DNA from: Sorangiineae bacterium NIC37A_2
Lineage (GTDB): Bacteria; Myxococcota_A; Polyangia; Polyangiales; Polyangiaceae
Length of the DNA stretch: 64,000 nucleotides
Assembly: GCA_002085155.1 (NCBI GenBank)
Contig: NASX01000017.1
Span: 8,681 to 72,680 of the forward strand
Direction: 5' to 3'
Position numbers and translations under genes: made by a program. Below the pieces are notes generated by a model. It had not been told where the DNA came from. It did not search any database and was given only the letters and a program-made list of their open reading frames with translations. This document shows positions 51,338 to 60,892 of this stretch, piece after piece. Positions within the stretch are counted from its first letter, which is position 1; the number at the start of each line of letters is the position of its first letter.

Positions 51338-52950
51338 TTCAGCTCGACAAAGTCGCCAAGCGTCATGGAGGCCAGATCCTCTACGTCGACGCTAGCCTCG
51401 CGGTGTTTCGGGGCGAGAAGGTAGGTCTGATAGGCGCGAATGGCTCAGGGAAATCGACCCTGTTTCGCTTGATCATGGGCGAAGAGCAGCCGGACGCGGG
51501 CCAGGTCATTGTCGATCGCGGGGTCACGATTGGCTACTTCGATCAGAAGGTCGGAGAGATGTCCGGTCGCAGCGTGCTTGAAGAGACATTGCGCGGCGTG
51601 GGTGAAGTCGCTGAGTGTCGCCATGAGCTTGCTGAACTCGAGCGGAAGATGGCTGATCCCGAGTACGCGGATGAGCTCGAGGCGACGATCGAACGGTTCG
51701 GAACCGTCCAGGCGCGCTTTGACGAGCTCGGGGGCTATAGCCTGGAGGCGCGTGCGCAGGAGGTCCTGGCCGGGCTCGGTTTTTCGCCCGAGATGGTGAG
51801 CGGGGACAGCGGGAAGCTCTCGGGAGGCTGGAAGATGCGTGTGGCTCTCGCGCGCGTGCTTCTCATGCGGCCCGATGTGCTTCTGCTCGACGAGCCCACG
51901 AACCACCTCGATCTCGAGTCGATCCTCTGGCTTGAGGAGTTCTTGAAGCGCTTTGAAGGCGCTTTGATCATGACCTCGCACGATCGCGAGTTTCTCAATC
52001 GCATCGTCACGCGCATCGCGGACATCGATGGCGGCGAGCTCACCGTCTACACCGGGAACTACGAGTTCTACGAGAAGCGCTTTGCCGAGCGACGCGCGGA
52101 ACGAGAAGCTCAGTTCGAGCGACAGCAAGCGATGCTCGCGAAGGAACAAGCTTTCATCGATCGCTTCAAAGCTCGCGCCTCCCACGCCGCACAGGTCCAA
52201 TCTCGCATCAAGAAGCTCGACAAGATCGAGAAGATTGAGCCGCCGCGGGAACGCAAAGTCATCGATTTCGATTTCAAGACTCCGCCTCGCTCCGGGGAGG
52301 ACGTCGTGCGCTTGAGTCACATTTCGAAGGCCTATGGCCAGAAGGTCCTGTACCAGGACTTTGATCTGACGCTGAGGCGGCTTGAGCGTTGGTGTATCAT
52401 GGGTATCAACGGGGCCGGCAAGAGCACCCTGCTCAAGATGATTGCAGGAGTGACCGAACCCGATCAGGGTGAGGTGCGCATCGGAGCGGGCGTGAAGCTT
52501 GGCTACTTCGCTCAGCACTCGATGGAGCTCCTGGATCGGGAGCAAACGGTGCTTTCCAGTGTCATGAACGCCTTCCCGACAGCCGGGCTCGGGGTTGTAC
52601 GGAACCTCTTAGGAGCCTTCGGTTTCGGCGGGGACAGCGTGGAGAAGAAGGTCGACGTGCTCTCCGGCGGGGAAAAGGCCCGCCTCGTCCTTGCGCTGAT
52701 GCTGTTCGATCCGCCGAACTTCCTCGTGCTTGATGAGCCGACGAACCACCTGGACCTCGACACCAAGCAGATGCTCGTGCGTGCCCTCCGCAACTTCGAG
52801 GGCACGATGATCTTCGTCTCCCACGACCGCGCTTTCTTGAGCGCGCTTTCGAACCGGACGCTCGAGGTCTCTTCCGGTACGGCTCGCGTCTACGGCGGCG
52901 GCTATGACGAGTACGTGAGCCAGGTCGGCTACGAAGCGCCTGTCAAATAG
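51334..52950 (+). CDS. ABC-F ATPase
   Basis: The longer frame begins at 51166, but GTG 51334 (MIQLDKVAKRHGGQ), overlapping the upstream stop, matches the family start and gives 538 residues. Two ATPase domains are present: first Walker A IGANGSGKST, signature LSGGWKMRVALAR and Walker B LLLDEPTNHLDL, then second IMGINGAGKST, LSGGEKARLVLAL and LVLDEPTNHLD. The linker is a charged helical pair. No membrane domain is present. ABC-F proteins act on ribosomes (translation factors or antibiotic protection). The coupling to a glycosyltransferase is unusual and may be incidental. Confidence 0.92.
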   Translation: MIQLDKVAKRHGGQILYVDASLAVFRGEKVGLIGANGSGKSTLFRLIMGEEQPDAGQVIVDRGVTIGYFDQKVGEMSGRSVLEETLRGVGEVAECRHELAELERKMADPEYADELEATIERFGTVQARFDELGGYSLEARAQEVLAGLGFSPEMVSGDSGKLSGGWKMRVALARVLLMRPDVLLLDEPTNHLDLESILWLEEFLKRFEGALIMTSHDREFLNRIVTRIADIDGGELTVYTGNYEFYEKRFAERRAEREAQFERQQAMLAKEQAFIDRFKARASHAAQVQSRIKKLDKIEKIEPPRERKVIDFDFKTPPRSGEDVVRLSHISKAYGQKVLYQDFDLTLRRLERWCIMGINGAGKSTLLKMIAGVTEPDQGEVRIGAGVKLGYFAQHSMELLDREQTVLSSVMNAFPTAGLGVVRNLLGAFGFGGDSVEKKVDVLSGGEKARLVLALMLFDPPNFLVLDEPTNHLDLDTKQMLVRALRNFEGTMIFVSHDRAFLSALSNRTLEVSSGTARVYGGGYDEYVSQVGYEAPVK

Positions 52951-52990
52951 GCGCCTCGGGTTCGACCCGATCGCCGAGGGCGCCCTTGCC

Positions 52991-54502
52991 CTATGCGCTC
53001 TTCTTCCGGAGCATCGACTTGAGCGCACCGAGCCGCTCTTTGGTCAAGAGCCCCATCCTCCATAGAACCACGAGGTAAGCGAGCACCGCGATGGGTGCCG
53101 AGAGCCAGGGGTTCATGACCATCCGCGTCAGGTACGCAGTGAGCGCCATGACGGAGCCCGCGGCGAAAGACGCGAAGGCGAGTCGCAGCACTGCACGTCC
53201 CAGGAGGATTTCGGGCAAGAGCGCGATCGCGAAGCCGAGGATGACGAGCTCTCCGAAGATCACAGAGATACAGACGCCGAGGCCGCCGTTTCCATAGTGC
53301 TCCTGAAAATAGGGGACGAGGAAGGGATCGAGACCCGCGCTCACGCCGACGCAGGCGAGCTGAGCCAATGACCAGGCCTTCTGGCGACCTCCCGCGATGG
53401 CCGTCGTGCCGGAGACCATCGTCATATAGGCGAGCACGAGGAAGATGGACAGAAGGCGCAAGTTGTCTTCCGCTTCGTGGAAGGTCTCTTTGCTGAAGAG
53501 CTGAATGCCGAGATCCGGGTACATCGAGGCGCCCACAGCGGCGGGTGCGACGAGGAGGATCACGGTGCCGAGGGCGTTGCTGGCGGTGGACAGGTAGGCG
53601 GCGCGGTCAGCGTGGGCCAGTCGAACCAAGGTGGGGTGAAGCGCGGAGCACACCGTTGTCACCGGGAGGCCCAGCGTTCCGATCAGCTTTTGGGCGGCCG
53701 CGTGCCAGCCGGCGGCGGCGGGCGACGCGGCTCTCGACAGGAAGAACGCGTCAATGTTCGGCTGAAGCGCCATCGTGATGCCGAGGATCAAATGGGGTGT
53801 TCCGCGCCCGAGAAGTTCGCGCGCCGCGCTTCGACTGAAATAGAGCGAACCGATGTTGAGTCGTTTGAGACTTCGAGACAGAAAGATCAGGATGGCGCAG
53901 GCGGCGGTCGCCTGTGCAAAGAGCACCTGATAGAGCGAGCCCCCTGAAAGCAGCACTGTGGCCGTCAAAGCTGCTGTGAGCAGTTGGTGCAGGACCTGGG
54001 TGAGGGCAGGCAGCGCGGAGCGCTCAAAGCTACGAAAGCCATTGATGTAGGTCTGGTGCAGCGACTGAAACCACTGGGAGAGGCCGACAATCAAGACCGC
54101 CGTCTGCAGCTTGTCGCTCTGGTCCGAGAGGTAAGCAATCCCGAAGGAGAGAGAACAAGCGATGGGCCCGAAGGCAATTTTCAGCCAGCGTCCAGTGCCG
54201 ATGATCTCCGCTGCGCGCGCGCGATCGCGCGCGACCACCTCCATGAGAGCACCACCTTGGCCCCAGTCTGTCAGGAGAAAGGCGAGACTGTTGAAGGTGG
54301 TGGCGAGGTAGATCGTGCCAAAGTCCTCAGGACCCAGGAACCGGCCGAGAAGCGCCGAGATCAGGATGCTGATGGGCATGACAGCGATCTGTCCTGCCAT
54401 GAGCAGAGAGGTGTTCTTGACGAGGAGACGCGACGCCTCTTGGTTGGTGGCGTTCCGTTTGCGCTCTTCCTCCTCTAGTTTCTCTTTCGAATCCGCATCC
54501 AT
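52991..54502 (-). CDS. Polysaccharide flippase (Wzx/MATE-MVF type)
   Basis: The 503-residue membrane protein has about 14 helices. The opening RLLVKNTSLLMAGQIAVMPI and GRFLGPEDFGTIYLATTF are typical of Wzx-type polysaccharide transporters. It moves lipid-linked sugar units across the inner membrane. It lies 18 bp downstream of the outer-membrane barrel gene on the same strand, and the pair suggests an export pathway. A Wzy-like gene lies at 59-60.7 kb. Confidence 0.85.
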   Translation of the reverse strand: MDADSKEKLEEEERKRNATNQEASRLLVKNTSLLMAGQIAVMPISILISALLGRFLGPEDFGTIYLATTFNSLAFLLTDWGQGGALMEVVARDRARAAEIIGTGRWLKIAFGPIACSLSFGIAYLSDQSDKLQTAVLIVGLSQWFQSLHQTYINGFRSFERSALPALTQVLHQLLTAALTATVLLSGGSLYQVLFAQATAACAILIFLSRSLKRLNIGSLYFSRSAARELLGRGTPHLILGITMALQPNIDAFFLSRAASPAAAGWHAAAQKLIGTLGLPVTTVCSALHPTLVRLAHADRAAYLSTASNALGTVILLVAPAAVGASMYPDLGIQLFSKETFHEAEDNLRLLSIFLVLAYMTMVSGTTAIAGGRQKAWSLAQLACVGVSAGLDPFLVPYFQEHYGNGGLGVCISVIFGELVILGFAIALLPEILLGRAVLRLAFASFAAGSVMALTAYLTRMVMNPWLSAPIAVLAYLVVLWRMGLLTKERLGALKSMLRKKSA

Positions 54503-54520
54503 ATTGAGATCGGCCTGGTC

Positions 54521-55708
54521 CTAGAGCCGGAGGCCTCGCGGCGTGAAGCTGAGCCCAAGCTGCGCGAAGAAAATGGCCGTGTCGTTCTGCTCCACGTAAG
54601 GCGCGAGCTGGTAGCTGGTTCCGCCTCCCGCCGTCAACTCAAGCTCGCGAGTCAAGGCGTAGCCTACGCCTGCGTTTCCAAAAATGGAGACAAAGCCCCC
54701 AATCCGATCTTGATCGACCGAGGTAGAAGTACCAAGCGATCCGTTCCAGGAGTACTTCCCCTTCTTCTCCATGTACTGCAGAGCACCGGTGACTCGGGTG
54801 TCGACTTGACCGGCAATTTGGTCGATGACCGGATTGACGCCCACAGTGACCGTAAACGGCGTCTGATCCATGTTCAGGCCGAGAGCGATCGTGGGATAAA
54901 TGGCGGCGTCTCTGATCCCGCCTTCATCCTTGGGTTTCGTCTCGGGCACGACGTACGAAGCACCTAAGTTGAGGAAGCCGGAAATCCTCGGAGTGAAGGC
55001 ATGGGTCCAGATCGTGCCGAGGCCGGCCGAGATCAGCGGATTGAGGTTGCGCGTCGTGGTCCGGTCCACCCAGAACTGGAGACCAATGGTCTCCTTCTCG
55101 GTGATCCGATACTGGCCTTGGAAGCCGCCGCCAAAGCTGAGCTGGGAGGGGTACTTGTTGACGTCTTCTCCGAACCCGCCGGTTGCCGTAACGCGAGCGT
55201 ATTGTCCAAGGCTCGCGTTCTGCGAGATGGCTTCGCTCACGACCAGGTTCGTTGAGGTCGAGCCGTAGAGCACCATTTCGTCGAGTAAGACCCCGTTGGA
55301 TGTGGTGCTTCCTGTGCTCGGTGGCAAGGGGGCTGCACCGGGGGCGACCGCGCTCGCGGCGGCTGCGCCGCCCATGGTGAGGGCCCCAAGCCGCAGGTTC
55401 TGGTACCCGACCTGTCCGTTTTCGGACAGGGTGACCGTGACGCGTTTCGTGCGATAGCTAAACGAGGCGACGACGCTTTCCATGATGCCGAGGGGGTCCT
55501 TCGGTTGGAAGACGTCGAGATAGCTGCCCATCGTGGTCGAGGTGACGCTCAGGGTCCAAGCCCGCTCAGTCATCGCCAGAGTGACCGTCGGGATCGCGAG
55601 GAGGTCGCCAGCAACATGGCGTGAGATCGTGTCGGTGCGCGCCCGCGCGGCCGTCTGGGCCTGGAGCGTGAGTACCGTCAGGGGGACGAGGAGGCCGACT
55701 GACACCAT
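54521..55708 (-). CDS. Outer-membrane beta-barrel, candidate polysaccharide export partner
   Basis: The 395-residue product has a signal peptide (MVSVGLLVPLTVLTLQAQTA), then alternating polar/hydrophobic strands throughout and a C-terminal aromatic/Leu strand (LGLSFTPRGLRL) as in outer-membrane barrels. A low-complexity Ala/Pro/Ser loop lies near residues 113-138. Long strands such as ETIGLQFWVDRTTTRN fit an 18- or 20-strand barrel. Being coupled to a Wzx gene, it could be the analogue of the barrel (WzpX/EpsX-like) that myxobacteria use with short OPX proteins to export polysaccharide. That is inference, as I see no direct motif. Confidence 0.6.
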   Translation of the reverse strand: MVSVGLLVPLTVLTLQAQTAARARTDTISRHVAGDLLAIPTVTLAMTERAWTLSVTSTTMGSYLDVFQPKDPLGIMESVVASFSYRTKRVTVTLSENGQVGYQNLRLGALTMGGAAAASAVAPGAAPLPPSTGSTTSNGVLLDEMVLYGSTSTNLVVSEAISQNASLGQYARVTATGGFGEDVNKYPSQLSFGGGFQGQYRITEKETIGLQFWVDRTTTRNLNPLISAGLGTIWTHAFTPRISGFLNLGASYVVPETKPKDEGGIRDAAIYPTIALGLNMDQTPFTVTVGVNPVIDQIAGQVDTRVTGALQYMEKKGKYSWNGSLGTSTSVDQDRIGGFVSIFGNAGVGYALTRELELTAGGGTSYQLAPYVEQNDTAIFFAQLGLSFTPRGLRL

Positions 55709-56112
55709 CTTACACGAAAGGGGCCCTGAGGTGGCTCCCGGGGAACGGCCAGAGGGCGCCGCTTTCGGGCCCGGTGAAGTTGAACTGCTCGGCGCCGGGT
55801 CGCATTCGCTCCGCGCGCACCCATACCACGGCGGGAGTCCGCGGAGCTACTGGCATTTTCCGATTCCCTCTTTGACTCCGGTCGGAGCTCCGGGGAGCGA
55901 TTTCAAAGGAGAAGGGGCGGAGAAGGAAGCCGCGAGAACCGGTGGGCAGTCCATTGCGGCGAAGTCGGAATTCGTCGAGCGAGCTCGGCCGAGGCAGAGA
56001 GCCCTCTTCGGCGCTGTGTGAGCCTTAACCTGCGCTGGGCAAGGTCGCTAGGTGTATGGTAGCCTTGGCCGACGTCTCAGCGGCCACCCTTCCAAGAGGT
56101 CTAGTAGCTCCT
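55709..56112. other. Divergent intergenic region
   Basis: About 404 bp lie between the barrel gene (minus) and the lectin-like lipoprotein gene (plus). Open frames here look non-coding. It should hold both promoters. I see no clear boxes, palindromes or structured RNA. Confidence 0.45.
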
Positions 56113-57717
56113 ATGCGACAATACTCAGTTCTCCCACTGGTTCTCGCTCTCGCTGCCTATGCTTGCGGGGGCCCTCCAAGTCCTGAGAACGCGGACGATA
56201 CCGGCAAGACATCGGGAGGCCGTGGCTCCGGCCGGGGCGATGGCGGACGCTCAGGCGGCGGCGATTCGTCCGGTGACGACGGGCAAGGTGGGGGCAATCC
56301 ATCGGGTGACGACGGGCAAGGCGGGCGCAACTCCGGGTCGGGTGGAAGCGTCGAGATCGTCGTCGGTGCCGAGAACTGCGGACTGGAAAATCCTGCATTC
56401 TGCGAGGATTTCGAGGATGCGAGCGCCACGGTTCCTGGCGGACGGGGCGGGGACCTTGATGAGGCGAGGTTCGCGTTCTCGCGCTGGGGTCATACGCTCG
56501 AGTTCTTCGATCGCCTGGGAGCCTACACGCAGCGCTCAGATGAACTGTACAGTGTCCAGCGTAACCGGCCTGTCTTCTGCGGTGAAGAGTTCAAGAACCT
56601 GATCATCGGACAAGATGCGCGCATTTGTCCGGGCCCCGGCGTTGGCAATCTCGTGTCCAATCAGTTCAATGAGGTCTTCGACGACAGTGGGGATTTCGGG
56701 TTGAACTCGCTCATGATCCGTCAACCTTTCGACTTTTCCGAAGGGGGCGTGTTGGTGTTCGATGTCGACGGTAAGCGAAACCACTATTACGAAGGGCACG
56801 GATGGTGGTTTGAGGTCTGGATCACCGAGGATCCAGCGCCCGTGCCGTACCACACTGCTCCGACGGTGAGCTCCTTTCCCCGAAATGGCCTAGGGATTCA
56901 GTTCTCTCCGATCGGCACCTGTTTGCAGAAAGAAACGGAGGACTGCAACGAGGTTGCCGTCCTGTTCCTCAGCCGGAACTACCAAATTTATCGAGAAATC
57001 CCGGGTTCCGGGAACTTCCCCCGCCGAGGAGGCTTTGTTGCTCGCGATCAGGAGCTCAATCATTTTGAAGTACGCGTGAGCCCTGAGCACATCGAGATTT
57101 GGGCTACAGATGCGGGCAAGACGAACCTCTACCTCGTTCAGGAGTTCAACGGTTTGAGTCTCCCGTTTACGCGAGGCTTCGTGCACTTTCAGCACTCGCA
57201 ATATAACTCCTGGAAAGATGGCCGACCTCAGTATTCGAGCGGCGTATGGGCCAGCCCAGCGCAAACATATCGCTGGGATAACCTTGGCTTTGACGGACCG
57301 AAGCTCCCACTACTCCGCAGCTACGACGCACCGCTCAACAACAACAAGCGCGAGGTCGACTTCCACGCGGACACAACCCTCGTGAAGTACGGTTATCATC
57401 TGAGTCGTCCCGTAACGGTCGAGTTTGATGGTGTCGATCTCGATGGGGCTACCAAAGCCTTGTTGAATGTAAACGTGAACCTCGGTCACCCCCGCCAGCT
57501 GGATTACAAGATCAACGGTGGCGAGAAGCACACGTTCCCGATCCCCGACTATGGCAACGCAGGCTCGAATTTCGACGGGCTCTTGCGCGCGGTGTCGATC
57601 GAAGTGCCTGTGGGAGAGCTCGTCTCCGGCAAGAACAAGGTTGAATTCAGCATTCCTGACTACACTGGCGGCTCGGAGATGATTGGCAACATCGACTTGT
57701 CTCTGGTGGTCCCGTGA
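56113..57717 (+). CDS. Surface lipoprotein with lectin/laminarinase-like beta-sandwich
   Basis: The start is ATG 56113 (MRQYSVLPLVLALAAYACGG), which gives a lipoprotein signal ending in AYAC. The mature 515 residues begin with a Gly/Asp-rich spacer containing the direct repeat SGDDGQGG. A large beta domain follows (CEDFEDASATVPGG, NHYYEGHGWWFEVWIT, LNHFEVRVSPEHIEIWA, FVHFQHSQYNSW), resembling a concanavalin/LamG fold. A C-terminal beta-sandwich of some 110 residues (VTVEFDGVDLDGATKALLNV) resembles a carbohydrate-binding module. No glycosidase catalytic pair is evident. Its stop overlaps the next start (GTGA), coupling it to a di-haem peroxidase. It may bind or shape the surface glycan. Confidence 0.65.
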   Translation: MRQYSVLPLVLALAAYACGGPPSPENADDTGKTSGGRGSGRGDGGRSGGGDSSGDDGQGGGNPSGDDGQGGRNSGSGGSVEIVVGAENCGLENPAFCEDFEDASATVPGGRGGDLDEARFAFSRWGHTLEFFDRLGAYTQRSDELYSVQRNRPVFCGEEFKNLIIGQDARICPGPGVGNLVSNQFNEVFDDSGDFGLNSLMIRQPFDFSEGGVLVFDVDGKRNHYYEGHGWWFEVWITEDPAPVPYHTAPTVSSFPRNGLGIQFSPIGTCLQKETEDCNEVAVLFLSRNYQIYREIPGSGNFPRRGGFVARDQELNHFEVRVSPEHIEIWATDAGKTNLYLVQEFNGLSLPFTRGFVHFQHSQYNSWKDGRPQYSSGVWASPAQTYRWDNLGFDGPKLPLLRSYDAPLNNNKREVDFHADTTLVKYGYHLSRPVTVEFDGVDLDGATKALLNVNVNLGHPRQLDYKINGGEKHTFPIPDYGNAGSNFDGLLRAVSIEVPVGELVSGKNKVEFSIPDYTGGSEMIGNIDLSLVVP

Positions 57718-59189
57718 CATCCTCTGTGTTCGATCGAATATCCGGATCGAGCCGTCGACTTGCCCGCTTGCGCGGCACGCTCCTTTCTGAAGTTCTGCCG
57801 GCGATCCGGCTGGCCCTCCTCTTGGGTGTGGTCGGGTGTTCGGTATCGGCCCAGCCGTCAAGACCCGGCGATGGCGGCGGCGCGGCGGGCGAGGGTGGAG
57901 GCGGCTCGGCCGAGGCGCCCCCACCACCAGGGTTGTCGGAGGAAGACCTGCTCGCGCGCCTGAAGAAGCATCTCCTTCCGGCGAATCGTCCTCGGCGGCC
58001 CGATATCACGAACGCCTACGCAGACGATCCTCGGGCGGCGAAACTCGGGAAGAAGTTCTTTCACGATCGGCGATTTTCCGGACCGCTTCTGGCTCATGAC
58101 AACACCGGCGGCATTGGAACGCTGGGTCGCGCCGCTGAGGTCAACAAGGTCTCCTGCGCCGACTGCCACATCCCGCATGACGGGTACGTGGATACCCGAA
58201 GCACCCGCGGTCAGCTTTCGCTTGCTTCGGGCTGGACCCGGCGGAGAACACCGACGCTGTTGGACGTGGCGCAGGTCGACATCTTGAACTGGGATGGCCG
58301 AAGGGACACCGCTTATTCCGTAGTATTTGGGGTCATCGAGAGTCCGCTCGAGTTCAACAGCTCGCGGCTTTACGTCGCCCAGCAAATTGCGCGCTTCTAC
58401 CGCGAAGACTACGAGGAGGTCTTCGGCCCGCTGCCATCCCTGCATCAGTACGACCCCTTGGATGCCGCGCGTGCGGGGTGTGAGATCATGCCCCTCGACG
58501 CGACCAATGAGCAATGCCTCCATCCCGGCGTCGATGATGCTGAGGTCACGAGGGTCGTCGTCAATTTCGGAAAAGCCATCTCTGCACATATGCGGCAGCT
58601 TGAGTGTGGAAGAAGTCGGTTTGACGATTGGCTCGAGGGGGACGAAGACGCGCTTTCGCCGGAGGAAGTCGCCGGAGCCAAGCTGTTTGTCGGGAAGGCC
58701 GAGTGCGCGACCTGCCACGTGGGGCCCTATTTCTCGGACCACAAGTTTCACAACGTAGGCGTCCCAGGGAGCTTGTCGCCGTTTACGGGCATCGACACTC
58801 GGGGAGATCGCGGCGCAGCCCTCGGTTTGCAGCTCGTTCAAGAGGATTGGCTCAACTCGCGGGGACCCTTTAGCGATGGCGATGACAACCGCCTGGACCA
58901 GATCCCCGGCGACCTCGAGAAACTCGAAGGAGCCTTTCGCACACCCATGCTCCGCTGTGCGGGGCGCCGGCCCTCGTATTTCCACAACGGCGACTTCCGA
59001 AGTCTGATCGATGTGGTCGAGCACTTCATTCGTGGTGGCGGGGACCAAAAGGACGTCGTCGGTAAATCGGAGCTCAAGCCGCTTCCTCTATCTCCGACAG
59101 AGCGGGACGAACTTGTCGCGTTCTTGAAAGCGCTCGAGGGCCCCGGACCCGACCTCGAGATCATCTCGACGCCGGAACTCCCACCTTAG
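57714..59189 (+). CDS. Di-haem cytochrome c peroxidase/MauG-family lipoprotein
   Basis: Start GTG 57714 overlaps the upstream stop. The 491-residue product has a signal/lipobox region ending in LLGVVGC, then a Gly/Pro-rich spacer. Two CxxCH haem sites follow: CADCHIPH in the N-terminal half and CATCHVGPYF near two thirds. Family texts include FFHDRRFSG, RRTPTLLDVAQ, LFVGKAECATCH, FRTPMLRCAGRRPSYFHNG and VVEHFIRGGG. It should reduce H2O2 or oxidise a protein or small substrate at the cell surface. It is coupled to the lectin-like lipoprotein, so oxidation of a bound partner is a reasonable guess. Its end overlaps the opposing Wzy gene by 4 bp. Confidence 0.85.
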   Translation: MTSSVFDRISGSSRRLARLRGTLLSEVLPAIRLALLLGVVGCSVSAQPSRPGDGGGAAGEGGGGSAEAPPPPGLSEEDLLARLKKHLLPANRPRRPDITNAYADDPRAAKLGKKFFHDRRFSGPLLAHDNTGGIGTLGRAAEVNKVSCADCHIPHDGYVDTRSTRGQLSLASGWTRRRTPTLLDVAQVDILNWDGRRDTAYSVVFGVIESPLEFNSSRLYVAQQIARFYREDYEEVFGPLPSLHQYDPLDAARAGCEIMPLDATNEQCLHPGVDDAEVTRVVVNFGKAISAHMRQLECGRSRFDDWLEGDEDALSPEEVAGAKLFVGKAECATCHVGPYFSDHKFHNVGVPGSLSPFTGIDTRGDRGAALGLQLVQEDWLNSRGPFSDGDDNRLDQIPGDLEKLEGAFRTPMLRCAGRRPSYFHNGDFRSLIDVVEHFIRGGGDQKDVVGKSELKPLPLSPTERDELVAFLKALEGPGPDLEIISTPELPP

Positions 59190-60703
59190 GCCGCCTTGGC
59201 TTTCCCTCGCCCCCCTGGCCAGGCGCCGGTGGTGACTGCGAGCTTTCCAGCGGAGGCGATGGAGGTCGACATCAGAAATACTCCCGCCCACGAACCGAGG
59301 CCCATGTCTCCGTAGGACTGGAGGAGATAGATGAGCACTGAGCCTAAGCAGATGACGGCTCCCACGCGCTCGATCGGCTTTTTGGTGTGTCGGTAGCCGA
59401 GCATGGCGAAGTAAGCGCAGCCCGCCCAGAGTAGAACCAGCCCGGTGTATCCTACGACGCCGCCGAACGCCCAAATCCCAAAGATGGCATTGTGAGGGCA
59501 ATAAAGCTCAAGGGGGTAGGCTACGGCGGGGAGTGGGATCACTTCCCAGAATGGATGGCCGTAGCCGTGGCCCAAGATGGGGTGCATGCGGAAGGTAAAA
59601 AGGATGTCGTAGTTCTCGATTTCACGCCAAAGGGAAGACCCGTCCGTGGAAGGTTCGACGACGGACCTGATCGTCGCCACGGGCTTGAAGAGCTTGTTGG
59701 TCGTGGCGTTCCAACCGGCAGCGATATAGGCCGCCACGAAGGGGGCGAGGGCCAGCGCTCCGTTGCGGATGCGACGCTTGATGGGGTTGGGCGGTGTGAT
59801 GAGGTAGAGCGTGAACAGGACCATCACGATCAGCACCCAGACCATGCGCCTGTCGTTCGCCACCATACCCCAGAGCAAGAGCGGGAGGCAGAGAATGGCT
59901 CGTCGGCCTGCGCCTTTTCCCATCCGCTCGACGATCGGGAGAAGCAGAATCAGCGTCGCTGCAGCGAAGAGCATCGAGTCATGATGGGTCGTGGCGGTTT
60001 CCATCGGCGACTCGCCCCATTCGTTGAGCGGGAGAACCACAGCCTGTCGGACATACACGCAGAGCCCCGCTCGATAGAGCCCTGAGATCAGGAGGATCTT
60101 GGCAAGGGGGACGAAATCGCGCGAATCCCGGAGCCCTGCGTCGAAAAGGAAGGTGAGGATAGGCAGGTAGACCACCCGGTCGAGCTGCCAGAGCGCCATG
60201 TTGAACGTTCCTCCCCGAAAGAACACGCCCCAAATCAGCATCCAGAACGAAGTGAGGAGCGACAGGTGTGCCAGGCGCATGAGCTCCCGGGGCGCTCTCG
60301 TGCGACCTATGCGATCGATGGGAGAGTTGCTCGCCTCTCGGAAATAGGAGAGCCCGAGAAGGAAGAAAATGAAGAGCTCGATAGGCGACAAGACGCCAAT
60401 GGAGAGGCCCGTCGTATTCTTCAGGTGGAGAAAAAAAACAGTGCCGACGAGGTGGAGCGGCGTATCCCAGAACCCCGAGGCCATACCATCGTTCGGATTC
60501 TGCAGGACGTAGGCCCAGAACATGAGCACGTAGAGCGAGTACCGAAGCGGCGAGCGGATGGCCGCGTAAAGGAAGCCGCTGACGAAGAAGGGCGACAGCG
60601 CCCACGCGAGGGGGCCCGATTCTATTGCCCCTGCCAGAGCGACGAGCACACAAGAGGCGATGAAAGCGCCTTTGGCGTCTCCAGGGGGACCTCGGTCAGC
60701 CAT
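59186..60703 (-). CDS. O-antigen polymerase/ligase-like membrane protein (Wzy-type)
   Basis: The 505-residue product starts at ATG 60703 after a good AGGGAGG. It has about 11-12 helices and a large periplasmic loop (residues about 330-410, including IENYDILFTFRMHPILGHGYGHPFWE) as in Wzy/WaaL proteins. LGHGYGHPF is a recurring loop motif of this family. It should polymerise lipid-linked repeat units in the periplasmic leaflet. It is the first of the minus-strand run after the acyl-transfer pair, about 190 bp away. Confidence 0.75.
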   Translation of the reverse strand: MADRGPPGDAKGAFIASCVLVALAGAIESGPLAWALSPFFVSGFLYAAIRSPLRYSLYVLMFWAYVLQNPNDGMASGFWDTPLHLVGTVFFLHLKNTTGLSIGVLSPIELFIFFLLGLSYFREASNSPIDRIGRTRAPRELMRLAHLSLLTSFWMLIWGVFFRGGTFNMALWQLDRVVYLPILTFLFDAGLRDSRDFVPLAKILLISGLYRAGLCVYVRQAVVLPLNEWGESPMETATTHHDSMLFAAATLILLLPIVERMGKGAGRRAILCLPLLLWGMVANDRRMVWVLIVMVLFTLYLITPPNPIKRRIRNGALALAPFVAAYIAAGWNATTNKLFKPVATIRSVVEPSTDGSSLWREIENYDILFTFRMHPILGHGYGHPFWEVIPLPAVAYPLELYCPHNAIFGIWAFGGVVGYTGLVLLWAGCAYFAMLGYRHTKKPIERVGAVICLGSVLIYLLQSYGDMGLGSWAGVFLMSTSIASAGKLAVTTGAWPGGRGKAKAA

Positions 60704-60892
60704 GGGAAGCCTCCCTAGGAAGGGAGATCCTGGAAGTCACACGAGGGAGGAAGGCGTTGGGGCTCACGATAGCGATGGGCGCAGACTTATGGGGAGTACA
60801 ACGATCCGGAGGCAACGGTCAACGGCGCCCCGTGTTCGCTGGTGGCGGAAAAATGGCTACGGTCTGGGCTCGTAGGCCCGTCGCCCGAGCAC

